64,000 nt of DNA from Rhodococcus sp. IEGM 1381 (GCF_030056795.1 NZ_JASHKQ010000001.1:248001-312000); one strand, 5' to 3'. Positions 15,328 to 23,893 are shown, counted from the first letter of the stretch. The notes: generated by a model from the sequence alone, not told the origin. Numbers and translations are program-made.

Positions 15328-15417
15328 TGGCGGAGGCGAGAGGATTTGAACCTCCGGTCCCGGTGAAAGGACAAGTCATTAGCAGTGACTCCCATTCGGC
15401 CGCTCTGGCACGCCTCC
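15328..15417 (-). tRNA. tRNA-Ser (anticodon GCU)
   Basis: A 90-base class II tRNA on the minus strand with acceptor GGAGGCG/CGCCTCC, discriminator G and encoded CCA. The anticodon loop CTGCTAA gives GCU, and the long variable arm is typical of serine tRNAs. It lies 51 bases upstream of tRNA-Arg and may be cotranscribed with it. Confidence 0.95.
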
Positions 15418-15540
15418 TAGGCTGCCGGCCCTCTCGGACCGCCGAGGAAAGAGATTACCCACAGCGGAGGCCAGAAGGCAAAACGGCTGGTCTACGCCTC
15501 TGGTTCGCACGGCGTTCGCGTAAAAGATGCTTGTTGCTCG

Positions 15541-16305
15541 TCAACGCAAGAAGCTGTCGAACCAATCGAAGATTCGAGTCTGCGCGTCGACCAGAGCGGC
15601 CTCGGCCGGGTCGATGTGGTCGCTGCTGCCCGGTTGCTCCTTGGGATGGTCGGCCCGATGCTGCACACCCGAATAGCTGACGATGTTCGTGGCCACTGAG
15701 GCGCGCGTGGCAGCGTCGCGAAGGGCTTCGATGTGATCCGGTGGGGTGTGCGGGTCGTCCTCGCCGTAGAGACCGAGCCAGGGTGCCTGCAGCTTGGGTG
15801 CAGCCTCGACCAACGCGACCGCGTCGGAGTTGAGCGGTTCGACGATGCCCGCTGCGGCAACACTGACCGCCGCTCCGACCGGACGGCTGGTTGCCACGAT
15901 CAGCGCTGCCGTTCCTGCATCGTCGAATCCGATGACCCCGACACAATCGGGATAGACCCCACGCTGAACCAGCCAGTCGGAGGTCGCGTCGAAGTCTGCG
16001 AAGAGGTCGTCGCCGAAGACTTCCTTGTCGTCACCGTGACCTCGGTGAAAGAGGTTCGGGGCGACGGCGAGCCAGCCTTCCATCGCCAGTGCGCGGAGCA
16101 GGTCGAGCAGAGATTGCGGAATTTCTCGAGCCTCGTGCAGCACGACGATTCCGCCGCGCGGTGTGCCCTCCGGCTCGATGGCCGTCAGAGGCACCTTCTC
16201 TCGTGGCGGAGATTCGTGCGCGGACGTATCCACCTCGTCGTCCGCGCCGACTGTGGGCGGGGTGGCGGACCGAAGGACTGCGACGTCGCTGAAGATTCCC
16301 GACAT
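15541..16305 (-). CDS. Dienelactone hydrolase-like alpha/beta hydrolase with altered nucleophile
   Basis: A 254-residue protein with the dienelactone hydrolase fold: GGIVVLHEAREI near the oxyanion strand, GVIGFDDAGTAA at the nucleophile elbow, LGLYGEDDPHTPP with the acid and SGVQHRADHP with the His. In the family the elbow reads G-F-C-x-G-G; here the Cys position is Asp (GFDDAG), so ordinary ester hydrolysis is doubtful. The start at 16305 (MSGIFSDV) is preferred; the frame continues far upstream only as antisense of hisC. The first 40 residues are a poorly conserved extension. It is divergent from the aminotransferase gene. Confidence 0.75.
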   Translation of the reverse strand: MSGIFSDVAVLRSATPPTVGADDEVDTSAHESPPREKVPLTAIEPEGTPRGGIVVLHEAREIPQSLLDLLRALAMEGWLAVAPNLFHRGHGDDKEVFGDDLFADFDATSDWLVQRGVYPDCVGVIGFDDAGTAALIVATSRPVGAAVSVAAAGIVEPLNSDAVALVEAAPKLQAPWLGLYGEDDPHTPPDHIEALRDAATRASVATNIVSYSGVQHRADHPKEQPGSSDHIDPAEAALVDAQTRIFDWFDSFLR

Positions 16306-16389
16306 ACTTATCGAAGATAGGACGATCGGTCCGGTCGTGCACAGCAATAACACGGACGCGTAGAAGTCAACCCCGAACCTGAGCGCATA

Positions 16390-17454
16390 ATGGCAACCGT
16401 GACCGCGCACATCCGCCCCGACCTCGACGCAATCCCCGCTTACATTCCCGGCCGTAGCTTTCCGGGGGCAATCAAGCTGGCGAGCAACGAGACAACGCAG
16501 GGCCCGCTGCCCAGCGTGCATGCCGCTATTTCCGAGGCCGTCGGTGGCGTCAACCGCTACCCCGACATCCGGGCGACGGCACTCGTCGAATCCTTGGCAA
16601 AGAAGCTCGGAGTTGCGACCGAAAATGTAGCCGCAGGTAACGGTTCGGTTGCACTGTGCCAAGAGGTCGTTCAGATCACGTGTGGCCCCGGCGACGAGGT
16701 GCTGTTCGCATGGCGCGCGTTCGAGGCGTACCCGATCATCACGCGTGTTGCCGGTGCGACGCCCGTGCAGGTTCCACTGACCGCAGACCACGTGCACGAT
16801 CTCGACGCGATGCTCGCAGCCATCACCGACCGCACCCGTCTGATCTTCGTGTGCAACCCCAACAACCCGACCGGAACCGTCGTCCGGCGCGCCGAGCTCG
16901 AGGCGTTCCTGGACGCGGTGCCGTCGAACATCCTCGTCGTACTCGACGAGGCCTACTTCGAATACACCCGTCCCGCCGCTGACGGCGATCACGTCGACGG
17001 CGTCGAACTCGCGCGTGGACGGCGCAACGTGATCGTGCTGCGTACCTTCTCGAAGGCGTACGGTCTCGCCGGCTTGCGGGTGGGCTACGCGGTAGCCGAC
17101 CCGGACGTGATCACCGCGTTGTCGAAGGTGCGCATCGCCTTCGCGGTCAGCACGATCGCGCAGCAGGCAGCGCTGTCGTCGCTCGAGGCCTCGGCGGAAC
17201 TACTGGCCCGCACCGACGCCCTCATCGTCGAACGCGACCGTGTGCGCGACGCTCTCGTCGCGGGCGGTTTCGACGTGGGTACGTCTCAGTCCAACTTCGT
17301 GTGGCTGCCGTTGGCCGAGAGGTCCGGTGAATTCGCTTCTGCTGCAGCCGAACAGGGCCTGCTGCTGCGCGCCTATGGAAACGACGGCGTGCGGGTCACC
17401 ATCGGCGACCCGCACGAGAACGACGCTTTCCTGAAGTTCGCCCTACAGACCTAG
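16390..17454 (+). CDS. pat: Histidinol-phosphate / aromatic aminotransferase (HisC2/Pat)
   Basis: A 354-residue fold-type I PLP aminotransferase of the HisC family. The N-terminal KLASNETTQGP, the CNPNNPTG motif at 155-162, DEAYFEY at 186-192 and the Schiff-base Lys222 in TFSKAYGLAGLRVGYA are all present, and the closing Arg sits in GVRVTIGDP. Members transfer the amino group from glutamate to imidazole-acetol phosphate or to aromatic keto acids. The absence of other his genes nearby and the short length favour the HisC2/Pat (aromatic) branch, as in mycobacteria and corynebacteria, though specificity cannot be proved from sequence. It overlaps the convergent esterase by 12 bases. Confidence 0.85.
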   Translation: MATVTAHIRPDLDAIPAYIPGRSFPGAIKLASNETTQGPLPSVHAAISEAVGGVNRYPDIRATALVESLAKKLGVATENVAAGNGSVALCQEVVQITCGPGDEVLFAWRAFEAYPIITRVAGATPVQVPLTADHVHDLDAMLAAITDRTRLIFVCNPNNPTGTVVRRAELEAFLDAVPSNILVVLDEAYFEYTRPAADGDHVDGVELARGRRNVIVLRTFSKAYGLAGLRVGYAVADPDVITALSKVRIAFAVSTIAQQAALSSLEASAELLARTDALIVERDRVRDALVAGGFDVGTSQSNFVWLPLAERSGEFASAAAEQGLLLRAYGNDGVRVTIGDPHENDAFLKFALQT

Positions 17455-18501
17455 CGCGCGTTCGAGCGTCGGCCAGGATTCACGCAGGTCGTCCTGCCAG
17501 TACGGCCAGCCGTGAATTCCGTAGGGGCGATAGACGGTTGTCGCAGGAATGTCCAACGCGCGCAGTCTCGTATCGAACACTGTCGTGCAATACAGCGCGG
17601 CGGCCTCGAGCGGCCCGCCCATGAGCGCACTCTCCGGTCCGCTACCGCCGGGACCGAGTTCGTACGGGCCGGGCAACCCGGTACCGACGGAGATGTAGAC
17701 GTCTTTGCCGCGGAGGGCCTCGGCGTTGGCGGACGGGTCGTGCTGCACCCACAGAGGATCGGTGTTCTCGCCCCACATGTTGGACGCGTTTCCGCCGTTG
17801 GTCGCGACGGTAGCGCGTACCGCATCCTTGAAGTTGGTCTGCGAATTGTCGTAGCAACCACTCAGGCCGGCGACGCCGTTGTAGAGCTTGGGATGACGCG
17901 TGATCAGATCCATCGCGGCCTGCGCGCCCATCGAGACACCCGCGATCGCGTTGGTGCCGTTACCGGAGAAGCGCGCATCGATCAGCGGCGGCAGTTCCGA
18001 TGTCAGGAACGTCTCCCACTTGTTCACACCGAGCACTGGATCCGGAACACTCCAGTCGGTGTAGTAGCTGCTCGACCCACCGACCGGGAGCACGACATTG
18101 ACCTGCTTGTCCGCGAAGAAATCGACGATGTCGGTCTTCTGCGTCCAGGTGCTTTCCTTGTAATCGGATTCTTTGCCTGCACTCACACCGTCGAGCATGT
18201 AGAGCGTCGGGCGGGACACGGCCTGCGCGGCAGGAAGGAGAACCTGGACCTGGATGGCGCGGCCCATGGAGGGCGAGTCGACCCACACCGCAGCGCGGCG
18301 GTCGGTCAACATGTCGACACGATCGATTCGCGCCGACGCCAGAGGTTGAGACTGAGCTTCGATGCCGGGAATTGCGCCGCCACCATCGGAACTGCCGGTA
18401 CCGGGTAGCGGCTGCGCCCCGGCGAGACCCGACCCCAGCAGGGAAACTGCCAGCGCAGTTCCCGCTACTGCCAACACACGACGGTGCATCTGATCTGCCA
18501 T
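17443..18501 (-). CDS. Secreted mycolyltransferase-type esterase (Ag85/PF00756 family)
   Basis: A 352-residue exported protein. The first 30 residues form a signal peptide (RRVLAVAGTALAVSLLGSGLAGA). The mature part has the antigen 85 esterase fold: PTLYMLDGVSAGKESDYK, VLPVGGSSSYYTDW, the nucleophile Ser in GVSMGAQAAM and the C-terminal His in GIHGWPYWQDDL. Relatives move mycolic acids between trehalose monomycolate, trehalose dimycolate and arabinogalactan outside the membrane, which fits the mycolate genes at the end of the window. Starts at 18501 (ATG) and 18489 (ATG) are both possible; GGGGAGGA lies directly before the first and 11 bases before the second. Confidence 0.85.
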   Translation of the reverse strand: MADQMHRRVLAVAGTALAVSLLGSGLAGAQPLPGTGSSDGGGAIPGIEAQSQPLASARIDRVDMLTDRRAAVWVDSPSMGRAIQVQVLLPAAQAVSRPTLYMLDGVSAGKESDYKESTWTQKTDIVDFFADKQVNVVLPVGGSSSYYTDWSVPDPVLGVNKWETFLTSELPPLIDARFSGNGTNAIAGVSMGAQAAMDLITRHPKLYNGVAGLSGCYDNSQTNFKDAVRATVATNGGNASNMWGENTDPLWVQHDPSANAEALRGKDVYISVGTGLPGPYELGPGGSGPESALMGGPLEAAALYCTTVFDTRLRALDIPATTVYRPYGIHGWPYWQDDLRESWPTLERALGL

Positions 18502-18643
18502 CCTCCCCAGGCGCACCCTCACGGGCGCAACACAAACAACATCCGTTACACAAGGTACCCACGAATGCGCAGACACGCCGAAGCCTGTGGGTCCGCTCAC
18601 AGTAGCCGCGAAACGACACGTACAAAAGTCTGCGTGATCCTTT

Positions 18644-18666
18644 GTTACATGTACCGAAGATGTAAC
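18644..18666. promoter_or_regulatory. Inverted repeat GTTACAT-N9-ATGTAAC upstream of the esterase
   Basis: Seven-base perfect arms with a nine-base spacer, about 145 bases upstream of the esterase start. It could be an operator for the esterase; no known consensus is matched. Confidence 0.4.
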
Positions 18667-18711
18667 GGTCTACCTGGTCCGATGTACCGAATCTCGCCGG
18701 GGTTCGGAGGG

Positions 18712-18763
18712 CACTCGATGTGACATTCGGTGGACTTTTCGGGGGTCGATGTCACATCGAGTG
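18712..18763. terminator. Long inverted repeat downstream of the DUF3072 gene
   Basis: CACTCGATGTGACAT (18712-18726) and ATGTCACATCGAGTG (18749-18763) are perfect 15-base arms with a 22-base loop. It begins 18 bases after the DUF3072 stop codon on the minus strand, so a transcription terminator or RNA-stabilising hairpin is likely, although no U-tract follows. Confidence 0.5.
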
Positions 18764-18781
18764 GACTTCCTTGTCGTCGAC

Positions 18782-18985
18782 TCAGCCGCGGCCGGTCTCG
18801 CCCTGCAACTTGTCGATCATCTCCGACGCCTGAGCCTTGTTCAGATCGTCGGGAACTTCCTGCCCGGCTTCCTGAGCGAGGGTGCTCAAGTAGCTCTTCT
18901 GCGGCCCTGTCATCGGCTCGTCGCCGGTGACCCAATCATCGGGATCCTTCTCGGGGTTCTGGTTGACCTGCTCGTTTTCGCTCAT
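18782..18985 (-). CDS. DUF3072 small protein
   Basis: A 67-residue acidic protein beginning MSENEQVNQNPEK. The core DPDDWVTGDEPMTGPQKSYL followed by LAQEAGQEVP and KAQASEMIDKLQ is the DUF3072 signature, found widely in actinobacteria and elsewhere; the function is unknown. The repeat of a helix with QxSYLxxL and a K-x2-ASxxID helix recalls small nucleic-acid-binding helical modules. The start at 18985 is chosen since the extra 14 upstream residues are not conserved-looking. Confidence 0.8.
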   Translation of the reverse strand: MSENEQVNQNPEKDPDDWVTGDEPMTGPQKSYLSTLAQEAGQEVPDDLNKAQASEMIDKLQGETGRG

Positions 18986-19139
18986 ACGTTCGTAAATACG
19001 CCGAATCGGCGGATTCCAAACACGCACAAGAGGCCGGGCCTCGGGTAAACGTCAGGCGTAGATCATGCGAATGACTTGATTGACAGTTCAATAATCGACC
19101 GGCAATGATCCAGATCACACCCCCCTCGATTGGAACCCC

Positions 19140-19496
19140 ATGAAGACGAAGAACCTGCTGGTCAAGATCGGCATCTCCAGCGTCATTGCAGCGGCCGCCG
19201 TGGTCGCCGCCCCTGTTGTCGCCTCTGCCGACCCGATCACCGATTTCCTGTGCGGAGCCGGCTCGGCTCAGTTCTGCATCCTGCCGCCGCCTTCCGCCTT
19301 CGCACCCCCTCCTCCACCGCAGGGCGCACCCGCGCCGCAGCAGCAGGGCGCGCCCGCCCCCGCACCTCGGCCCAGCGGATTCCAGTACAAGAACTGCGAC
19401 GCCGCACGTGACGCCGGTGCCGCTCCCGTCTACCGAGACGAGTACGGCTACGGCCCCCACCTCGACCGCGACAACGATGGCATCGGCTGCGAGTAG
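19140..19496 (+). CDS. Secreted Excalibur calcium-binding domain protein
   Basis: A 118-residue exported protein with a clear signal peptide (residues 1-30, cleavage after VASA), a Pro/Ala/Gln-rich linker (about 50-78) and a C-terminal Excalibur domain (80-118): FQYKNCDAARDAGAAPVY and HLDRDNDGIGCE with the DxDxDGxxC calcium loop. Such proteins are extracellular or wall-associated, of unknown specific function. It starts at the ATG at 19140. Upstream, TTGACA at 19080-19085 could be a -35 element, but the matching -10 is poor. Confidence 0.88.
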   Translation: MKTKNLLVKIGISSVIAAAAVVAAPVVASADPITDFLCGAGSAQFCILPPPSAFAPPPPPQGAPAPQQQGAPAPAPRPSGFQYKNCDAARDAGAAPVYRDEYGYGPHLDRDNDGIGCE

Positions 19497-19574
19497 CGAA
19501 TTCGAACTTATGCGGGCAGATCATCGTGAAATGCCTGCATAAGTGCAATCTCGGCGGGCGGATACGCTCACTCG

Positions 19575-20498
19575 GTGAGACGACGCCAGCAACCTCCCCT
19601 GGCGAAGCGACACGGCCTGGACCCCGCGCGCATCCGCATGCCCGAGGACGGCACATGGCGCACCGTCCGTGACTTCCTGACAGCGACCGAGCTACGAATT
19701 CCTCCACACCGGATCGACGCGATGTTCGACGCCGGCGAGATCGTCGACATGGCCGGTCCCATCTCATCCGACGCGCCGTACGTGGCCGGCGAGGCCGTCT
19801 GGTTCCACCGCGACCTTCCGACGGAAACCGTTGTGCCGTTCGATATCTCGATCGTGCACCGCGACGACGCGCTGCTGGTGATCGACAAGCCGCACTTTCT
19901 GCCGACCATCCCCCGCGGCGGACACATCCTGCAGACCGCGCTGGTGCGATTGCGTCTCGAACTCGATCTGCCGCAACTGGTGCCCGCTCACCGACTCGAC
20001 CGCGTCACCGCGGGTCTGGTCTTGTTCGTCGTCGATCCAACACTTCGTGGCGCGTATCAGACGTTGTTCCAGGATCGAAAGGTTCACAAGGAGTACGAGG
20101 CGATCGCTTCGCATGACCCCACGCTGACCCTGCCCACCATCGTCCGCAGTCGAATCGTCTCGAAGACAGGACAATTCACCGCTCACGAGGTGCCCGGAGA
20201 ACCCAACGCGCACACCACCGTCGATCTCCTGGACCACCGCGACGGACTCGGCCGCTATCGGCTGACACCGTTGACCGGCCGCACCCATCAACTGCGACTC
20301 CACATGAATTCACTCGGCGTGCCGATCCTCGGTGACGACCTCTACCCGACGGCTACCAACCGGGCCGTCGACGATTTCACCGATCCACTCCAATTACTCG
20401 CCAGTGCAATCGAATTCATCGACCCGATCTCGAAATCGACACGACGCTTCGAGACCGGATTGAGCCTGGAACGTTGGGAGTCGGATGTCGGGCCGTGA
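19575..20498 (+). CDS. RluA-family pseudouridine synthase
   Basis: A 307-residue RNA-modifying enzyme. HRLDRVTAGLVLF at 139-151 carries the catalytic Asp142 of the RluA family (HRLDxxTSG), and VHRDDALLVIDKPHFLPTIP is the typical entry strand. DRKVHKEYEAI and TGRTHQLRLHMNSLGVPILGDDLY complete the fold. It isomerises uridine to pseudouridine in rRNA or tRNA; the target site cannot be assigned. Start is GTG at 19575. The N-terminal 70 residues look like a degenerate S4-type region. It converges on the FNT gene with an 17-base gap that contains a hairpin. Confidence 0.9.
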   Translation: MRRRQQPPLAKRHGLDPARIRMPEDGTWRTVRDFLTATELRIPPHRIDAMFDAGEIVDMAGPISSDAPYVAGEAVWFHRDLPTETVVPFDISIVHRDDALLVIDKPHFLPTIPRGGHILQTALVRLRLELDLPQLVPAHRLDRVTAGLVLFVVDPTLRGAYQTLFQDRKVHKEYEAIASHDPTLTLPTIVRSRIVSKTGQFTAHEVPGEPNAHTTVDLLDHRDGLGRYRLTPLTGRTHQLRLHMNSLGVPILGDDLYPTATNRAVDDFTDPLQLLASAIEFIDPISKSTRRFETGLSLERWESDVGP

Positions 20499-20499
20499 C

Positions 20500-20525
20500 T
20501 TCCGACTCCGCTCCACTAGTCGGAA
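20500..20525. terminator. Short hairpin between convergent genes
   Basis: TTCCGACT and AGTCGGAA (20500-20507 and 20518-20525) form eight-base arms just after the pseudouridine synthase stop, overlapping the end of the convergent FNT gene. It may end transcription in the plus direction (followed by TTTCGG). Confidence 0.5.
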
Positions 20526-21328
20526 TTTCGGTCACGCTCGGACTGCACGAGCTCCTTCGTGCGCACCAAGCGCAGCGCGGTGACCAACACGACGCCCCCC
20601 ATGATGTTGAACAGCACCGTATATCCGAACCATTCGATCCAGGCCACATAGCTCACGTCGGCACCCGCGTGGATGGCCCCGAAGATCAGCAGGGAATCGA
20701 GAATAGAGTGGAACAACTGCAATCCGGCCAGAAGGAAACCAGCCGCCATCGCGGCGATGATCCGTGCGACGTCGGATGTTGTTCCCTGCTGCATGCGGGT
20801 CAGCAGCGTCATCGTGCTGCCACCGAGAACAGCCAGGCAGATCGACTGAAGATTCAGTGGCGCGTCGACGAAATGATGCGCGGACTCGGACAACACCTCG
20901 AGCCATTGCGGAAACGCGTGCGCGATCAACCACATCACGAACCAGCCGCCCAGCAAGTTCGCCAGTAGCGTCCCCACCCACAGCCTCGCCAGCTGCAACG
21001 GTGTTCCGTTGCGGGCCACCACCGCTGCAATCGGCATCAGGAAGTCCTCGGTGAACAACTCACCGTGGGCTAGATAAATAGCCACCAATCCGATGCCGAA
21101 CGCCAGGCCCGCCAACAGATGACTGTCGGTCTCGTCCAATACTGCGAGATACGCCATCACACCCAGAGCAACTTCGAGCCCGCCGAAGAATCCGGTGATC
21201 AGCACGGTGCGCACGGTACGGTGCAATCGCTCGCCACCTTCGGAGACGACAGCGTCGAAACTCTCCTCGAGTTCCTCTTCCAGAGGTCCCTCGTTGTCGC
21301 CGTCGTTGCGCCGCGCTTCTTCGCTCAT
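20516..21328 (-). CDS. Formate/nitrite transporter (FNT) family channel
   Basis: A 270-residue membrane protein with six hydrophobic segments after an acidic cytoplasmic N-terminus. The segments GFFGGLEVALGVMAYLAVL, GELFTEDFLMPI, NLLGGWFVMWLIAHAFP and GAIHAGADVSYVAWIEWFGYTVLFNIMGGVVLV match the FNT family of pentameric channels for formate, nitrite or hydrosulfide. The start at 21328 (MSEEARRND) has a purine-rich CAGAT upstream but no strong ribosome site. It belongs to the long-N-terminus branch, and its substrate is uncertain. Confidence 0.8.
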   Translation of the reverse strand: MSEEARRNDGDNEGPLEEELEESFDAVVSEGGERLHRTVRTVLITGFFGGLEVALGVMAYLAVLDETDSHLLAGLAFGIGLVAIYLAHGELFTEDFLMPIAAVVARNGTPLQLARLWVGTLLANLLGGWFVMWLIAHAFPQWLEVLSESAHHFVDAPLNLQSICLAVLGGSTMTLLTRMQQGTTSDVARIIAAMAAGFLLAGLQLFHSILDSLLIFGAIHAGADVSYVAWIEWFGYTVLFNIMGGVVLVTALRLVRTKELVQSERDRNSD

Positions 21329-21392
21329 CTGCAGGTAGTACCCACAAAAGCGGTATCGATACCAGCCCGTCGGCAATCCTGTGTCAGACCTC

Positions 21393-21839
21393 TTACCGGC
21401 CCGACGAGTGCTTATGGACGATCGGCGCTGACGAAGACCGCGCCTGCCAGATTTCGATCGAGTAGGACTCGACAGGTTCGTCGCCGTCCACAACCAAGTC
21501 GTAGTTCGAGCTTCTTCCGGTGGCACTCACCCGAACCCGATGCAGCGCCGGCCCACGAGGAGTCAGGCCTTCGCGGCCTCCGGGGATCCAGTTCTTGAAC
21601 TCCATACCCGCCGACAGGCGAATGCCGCCGGCCCTGGTCACGAGGTCGCCCTCGTCGATGTCTTCCCACGAGTGCAGATCCAGCCCAGGTTCACCTTCGA
21701 GCATTCGCAGCTCGACGCTCACGAAGCCACCTGAAATCCCTGTGCTGATCAGCGCTCCCCCGTCACCGATGTACACAAAGCCCGGGACACCCTCAGGAGG
21801 CCAGATCAAGTCCAGGGATACTTGCTGAGCCAATTGCAT
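21393..21839 (-). CDS. Hypothetical protein, beta-rich
   Basis: A 148-residue soluble protein if it starts at the ATG at 21839 (MQLAQQVSLDL); the frame is open further upstream without better starts. It is rich in beta strands (GGFVSVELRMLEGEPGLDL, RVRVSATGRSSNYDLVVDGDEPVESYSIEIW). I do not recognise the family. It lies between the FNT gene and tRNA-Ser and is probably a conserved actinobacterial hypothetical. Confidence 0.5.
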   Translation of the reverse strand: MQLAQQVSLDLIWPPEGVPGFVYIGDGGALISTGISGGFVSVELRMLEGEPGLDLHSWEDIDEGDLVTRAGGIRLSAGMEFKNWIPGGREGLTPRGPALHRVRVSATGRSSNYDLVVDGDEPVESYSIEIWQARSSSAPIVHKHSSGR

Positions 21840-21974
21840 CTGGCCGTCCGAGACTCGAACTGTCTCACTATGTCTCACCGATCGATTGTCCCATCCATCG
21901 GCTGCACGCGAGGGTTGTGGCGCATCCCCGGGGAAAGCGACATGGATGCCACGCACCGACCAGGGCAGACGAAA

Positions 21975-22000
21975 CCGGCCCACCCTTGCGGGTGGGCCGG
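21975..22000 (-). terminator. Strong hairpin terminator after tRNA-Ser(UGA)
   Basis: CCGGCCCACCC-TTGC-GGGTGGGCCGG has perfect 11-base arms with a four-base loop, 19 bases beyond the tRNA 3' end, and is followed by TTTC on the minus strand. Confidence 0.8.
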
Positions 22001-22018
22001 AGTTCGAGAACGAACATG

Positions 22019-22108
22019 TGGCGGAAGCGGAGGGATTTGAACCCCCGGACGCTTTTACACGTCTCTCGCTTTCAAGGCGAGTGCATTGGGCCGCTCTGCC
22101 ACGCTTCC
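22019..22108 (-). tRNA. tRNA-Ser (anticodon UGA)
   Basis: A 90-base class II tRNA with acceptor GGAAGCG/CGCTTCC, discriminator G and encoded CCA. The anticodon stem CTCGC/GCGAG encloses CTTGAAA with anticodon TGA. A long variable arm is present. Confidence 0.95.
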
Positions 22109-22153
22109 GTGTGCGATCTTAAACGGCTGGGCGGCCCGAGTCCCAATCGCCCC

Positions 22154-22666
22154 TCATCGTCGCGATGCGGCGGCCGAGGTGTCCATCGCAGCGTCGACCT
22201 TTTCGAAGATGTCGCCGAGCACTTCGAGTTCCTCTAGAGAAAGCAGATCGACGAGATGTCGGCGCACACTGCGCACATGAGTGGGTGCCGCCTCCGCCAA
22301 TCGTCGACGGCCTTCCTCGGTGATCACCGCGAGCACACCTCGGCCGTCGTCGACGCAGGTGCTGCGAGTGACCATGTCCTGAACTTCCATTCGCCTGATC
22401 TGATGCGTCAGGCGACTTCTCGAAGACAGGACGCCGTCGGCCAGCTCGCTCATTCGAATGGAGCCGTCGACCGATTCGGACAACATCACCAGAATGCGGT
22501 ACTCCGCCATCGACAGATCGTGGCCATCCTGCAGATCCTTGTTCAATACCCCCATCAATCGTTGCCCGCCGTCGACATAGGCGCGCCATGCTCTCATTTC
22601 CGCAGTGTCGAGCCACTGCGGGTCCCCCCCGGAACCAATGGCTAGTTCGGCCGTCACCCGTGACAT
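22154..22666 (-). CDS. MarR-family transcriptional regulator
   Basis: A 170-residue winged-helix regulator: helical dimerisation segments at both ends and a central DNA-binding part with LSMAEYRILVMLSESVDGSIRMSELADGVLSSRSRLTHQIRRME and the wing DDGRGVLAVITEEGRR. The fourth residue onward (MSRVTAELA, start 22666) is taken as the start. It is divergent from the aldo/keto reductase gene 78 bases away, which it may regulate. Effector unknown. Confidence 0.88.
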   Translation of the reverse strand: MSRVTAELAIGSGGDPQWLDTAEMRAWRAYVDGGQRLMGVLNKDLQDGHDLSMAEYRILVMLSESVDGSIRMSELADGVLSSRSRLTHQIRRMEVQDMVTRSTCVDDGRGVLAVITEEGRRRLAEAAPTHVRSVRRHLVDLLSLEELEVLGDIFEKVDAAMDTSAAASRR

Positions 22667-22743
22667 CCTAGGCAAGAAATCTACCGACGAGTAGCTTGCC
22701 GTGGTTGAATGTTCGATTCGAGTCCGAGACCTATGGTCGAGTT

Positions 22744-23778
22744 ATGACAGATCCCAACATCGAACCGCCGTACGTAGCCGCAGCCGACAGATACGAGTCC
22801 ATGCACTTCCGGCAAGTGGGGTCACGCGGGCCGAAGCTCCCGGCGATCTCGCTGGGACTGTGGCACAACTTCGGCGACGACGTTCCACTGATGAACCAGC
22901 GCGCGATCCTGCGTCGCGCCTTCGATCTGGGGATCACGCACTTCGATCTGGCCAACAATTACGGCCCGCCCTACGGCAGCGCGGAGAAGAATTTCGGCCG
23001 CATCTTCTCGGAGGATTTCGCCGGCTATCGCGACGAGCTGATCATTTCGAGCAAAGCGGGCTGGGACATGTGGCCAGGCCCGTACGGGTTCGGTGGTTCC
23101 AGGAAGTACTTGCTCTCTTCGCTGGACCAATCGTTGACGCGCATGCGCCTGGACCACGTCGACATCTTCTACAGCCACCGACCCGACCACGACACCCCGA
23201 TCGAGGAAACTGCTGGCGCGCTGATCAGCGCCGTTCAGCAGGGCAAGGCCCTGTACGCGGGCATCAGCTCCTACAAGCCCGAGGGGACGCAGAAAATAGC
23301 GGACCTGCTCGCCGACGCGGGTGTTCCCCTACTGATTCACCAGCCCAGCTACTCGATGGTCAATCGCTGGATCGAGCCCGAACTACTGGGCACACTCGAC
23401 GCTATCGGCGCAGGCGTCATTGCGTTCTCTCCTTTGGCCCAGGGCATGCTCACCGATAGGTACCTCGACGGTATTCCTGCGGATTCGAGAGCAGCACAAG
23501 GTAAGTCGTTGAACCCGGACTGGCTGACCGACGACCACATCGGACACCTTCGGGCATTGAACGACATCGCCGACGCCCGCGGCCAATCCCTCGCACAACT
23601 CGCGCTGAGCTGGGCCCTGCGCGACCCTCGGGTGACGTCGGTCCTGATCGGCGCATCGAGCGTCGAACAGCTGGAGAACAACGTGGCGGCGCTGGACAAC
23701 CTCGACTTCACCGACGACGAGCTCGCCCAGATCGACCAGCACGCCGAGGACTTCGGGATCAACCTCTGGGACCTGTAG
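22744..23778 (+). CDS. Aldo/keto reductase, YghZ-like
   Basis: A 344-residue NADPH-dependent oxidoreductase with a TIM barrel. FDLANNYGPPYGSAEKNFG carries the catalytic Asp and Tyr region, SSKAGWDMWPGPYG the Lys, and DIFYSHRPDHDTPIEET the His. GASSVEQLENNVAALDN is the cofactor-binding end. The opening (RQVGSRGPKLPAISLGLWHNFGD) places it with the E. coli YghZ / Kv-beta branch, which reduces L-glyceraldehyde 3-phosphate and methylglyoxal. It starts at ATG 22744. It is divergent from the MarR regulator, suggesting control by it. Confidence 0.9.
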   Translation: MTDPNIEPPYVAAADRYESMHFRQVGSRGPKLPAISLGLWHNFGDDVPLMNQRAILRRAFDLGITHFDLANNYGPPYGSAEKNFGRIFSEDFAGYRDELIISSKAGWDMWPGPYGFGGSRKYLLSSLDQSLTRMRLDHVDIFYSHRPDHDTPIEETAGALISAVQQGKALYAGISSYKPEGTQKIADLLADAGVPLLIHQPSYSMVNRWIEPELLGTLDAIGAGVIAFSPLAQGMLTDRYLDGIPADSRAAQGKSLNPDWLTDDHIGHLRALNDIADARGQSLAQLALSWALRDPRVTSVLIGASSVEQLENNVAALDNLDFTDDELAQIDQHAEDFGINLWDL

Positions 23779-23789
23779 GAGTGCTTGCG

Positions 23790-23837
23790 GCAGTGGTGCG
23801 GGCGAGTTCCCCCTGGGGCACTCAACCGCGCCACTGC
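23790..23837 (+). terminator. Long imperfect hairpin after the aldo/keto reductase gene
   Basis: GCAGTGGTGCGG and CCGCGCCACTGC pair over 12 bases with one G-U pair, and inside them GAGTTCCCC and GGGGCACTC form a second stem. It begins 11 bases after the stop codon. No U-tract follows. Confidence 0.6.
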
Positions 23838-23893
23838 TCATCTGGGTCGTTCCGTAGGCTCCACTCCTGCCGCCGGAGGCGCACTATGGAGAC

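Noticed and set aside
16306..16992. Upstream extension of the dienelactone hydrolase frame
   Set aside because: It only mirrors hisC/pat on the other strand; hydrolase similarity begins after MSGIFSDV at 16305.
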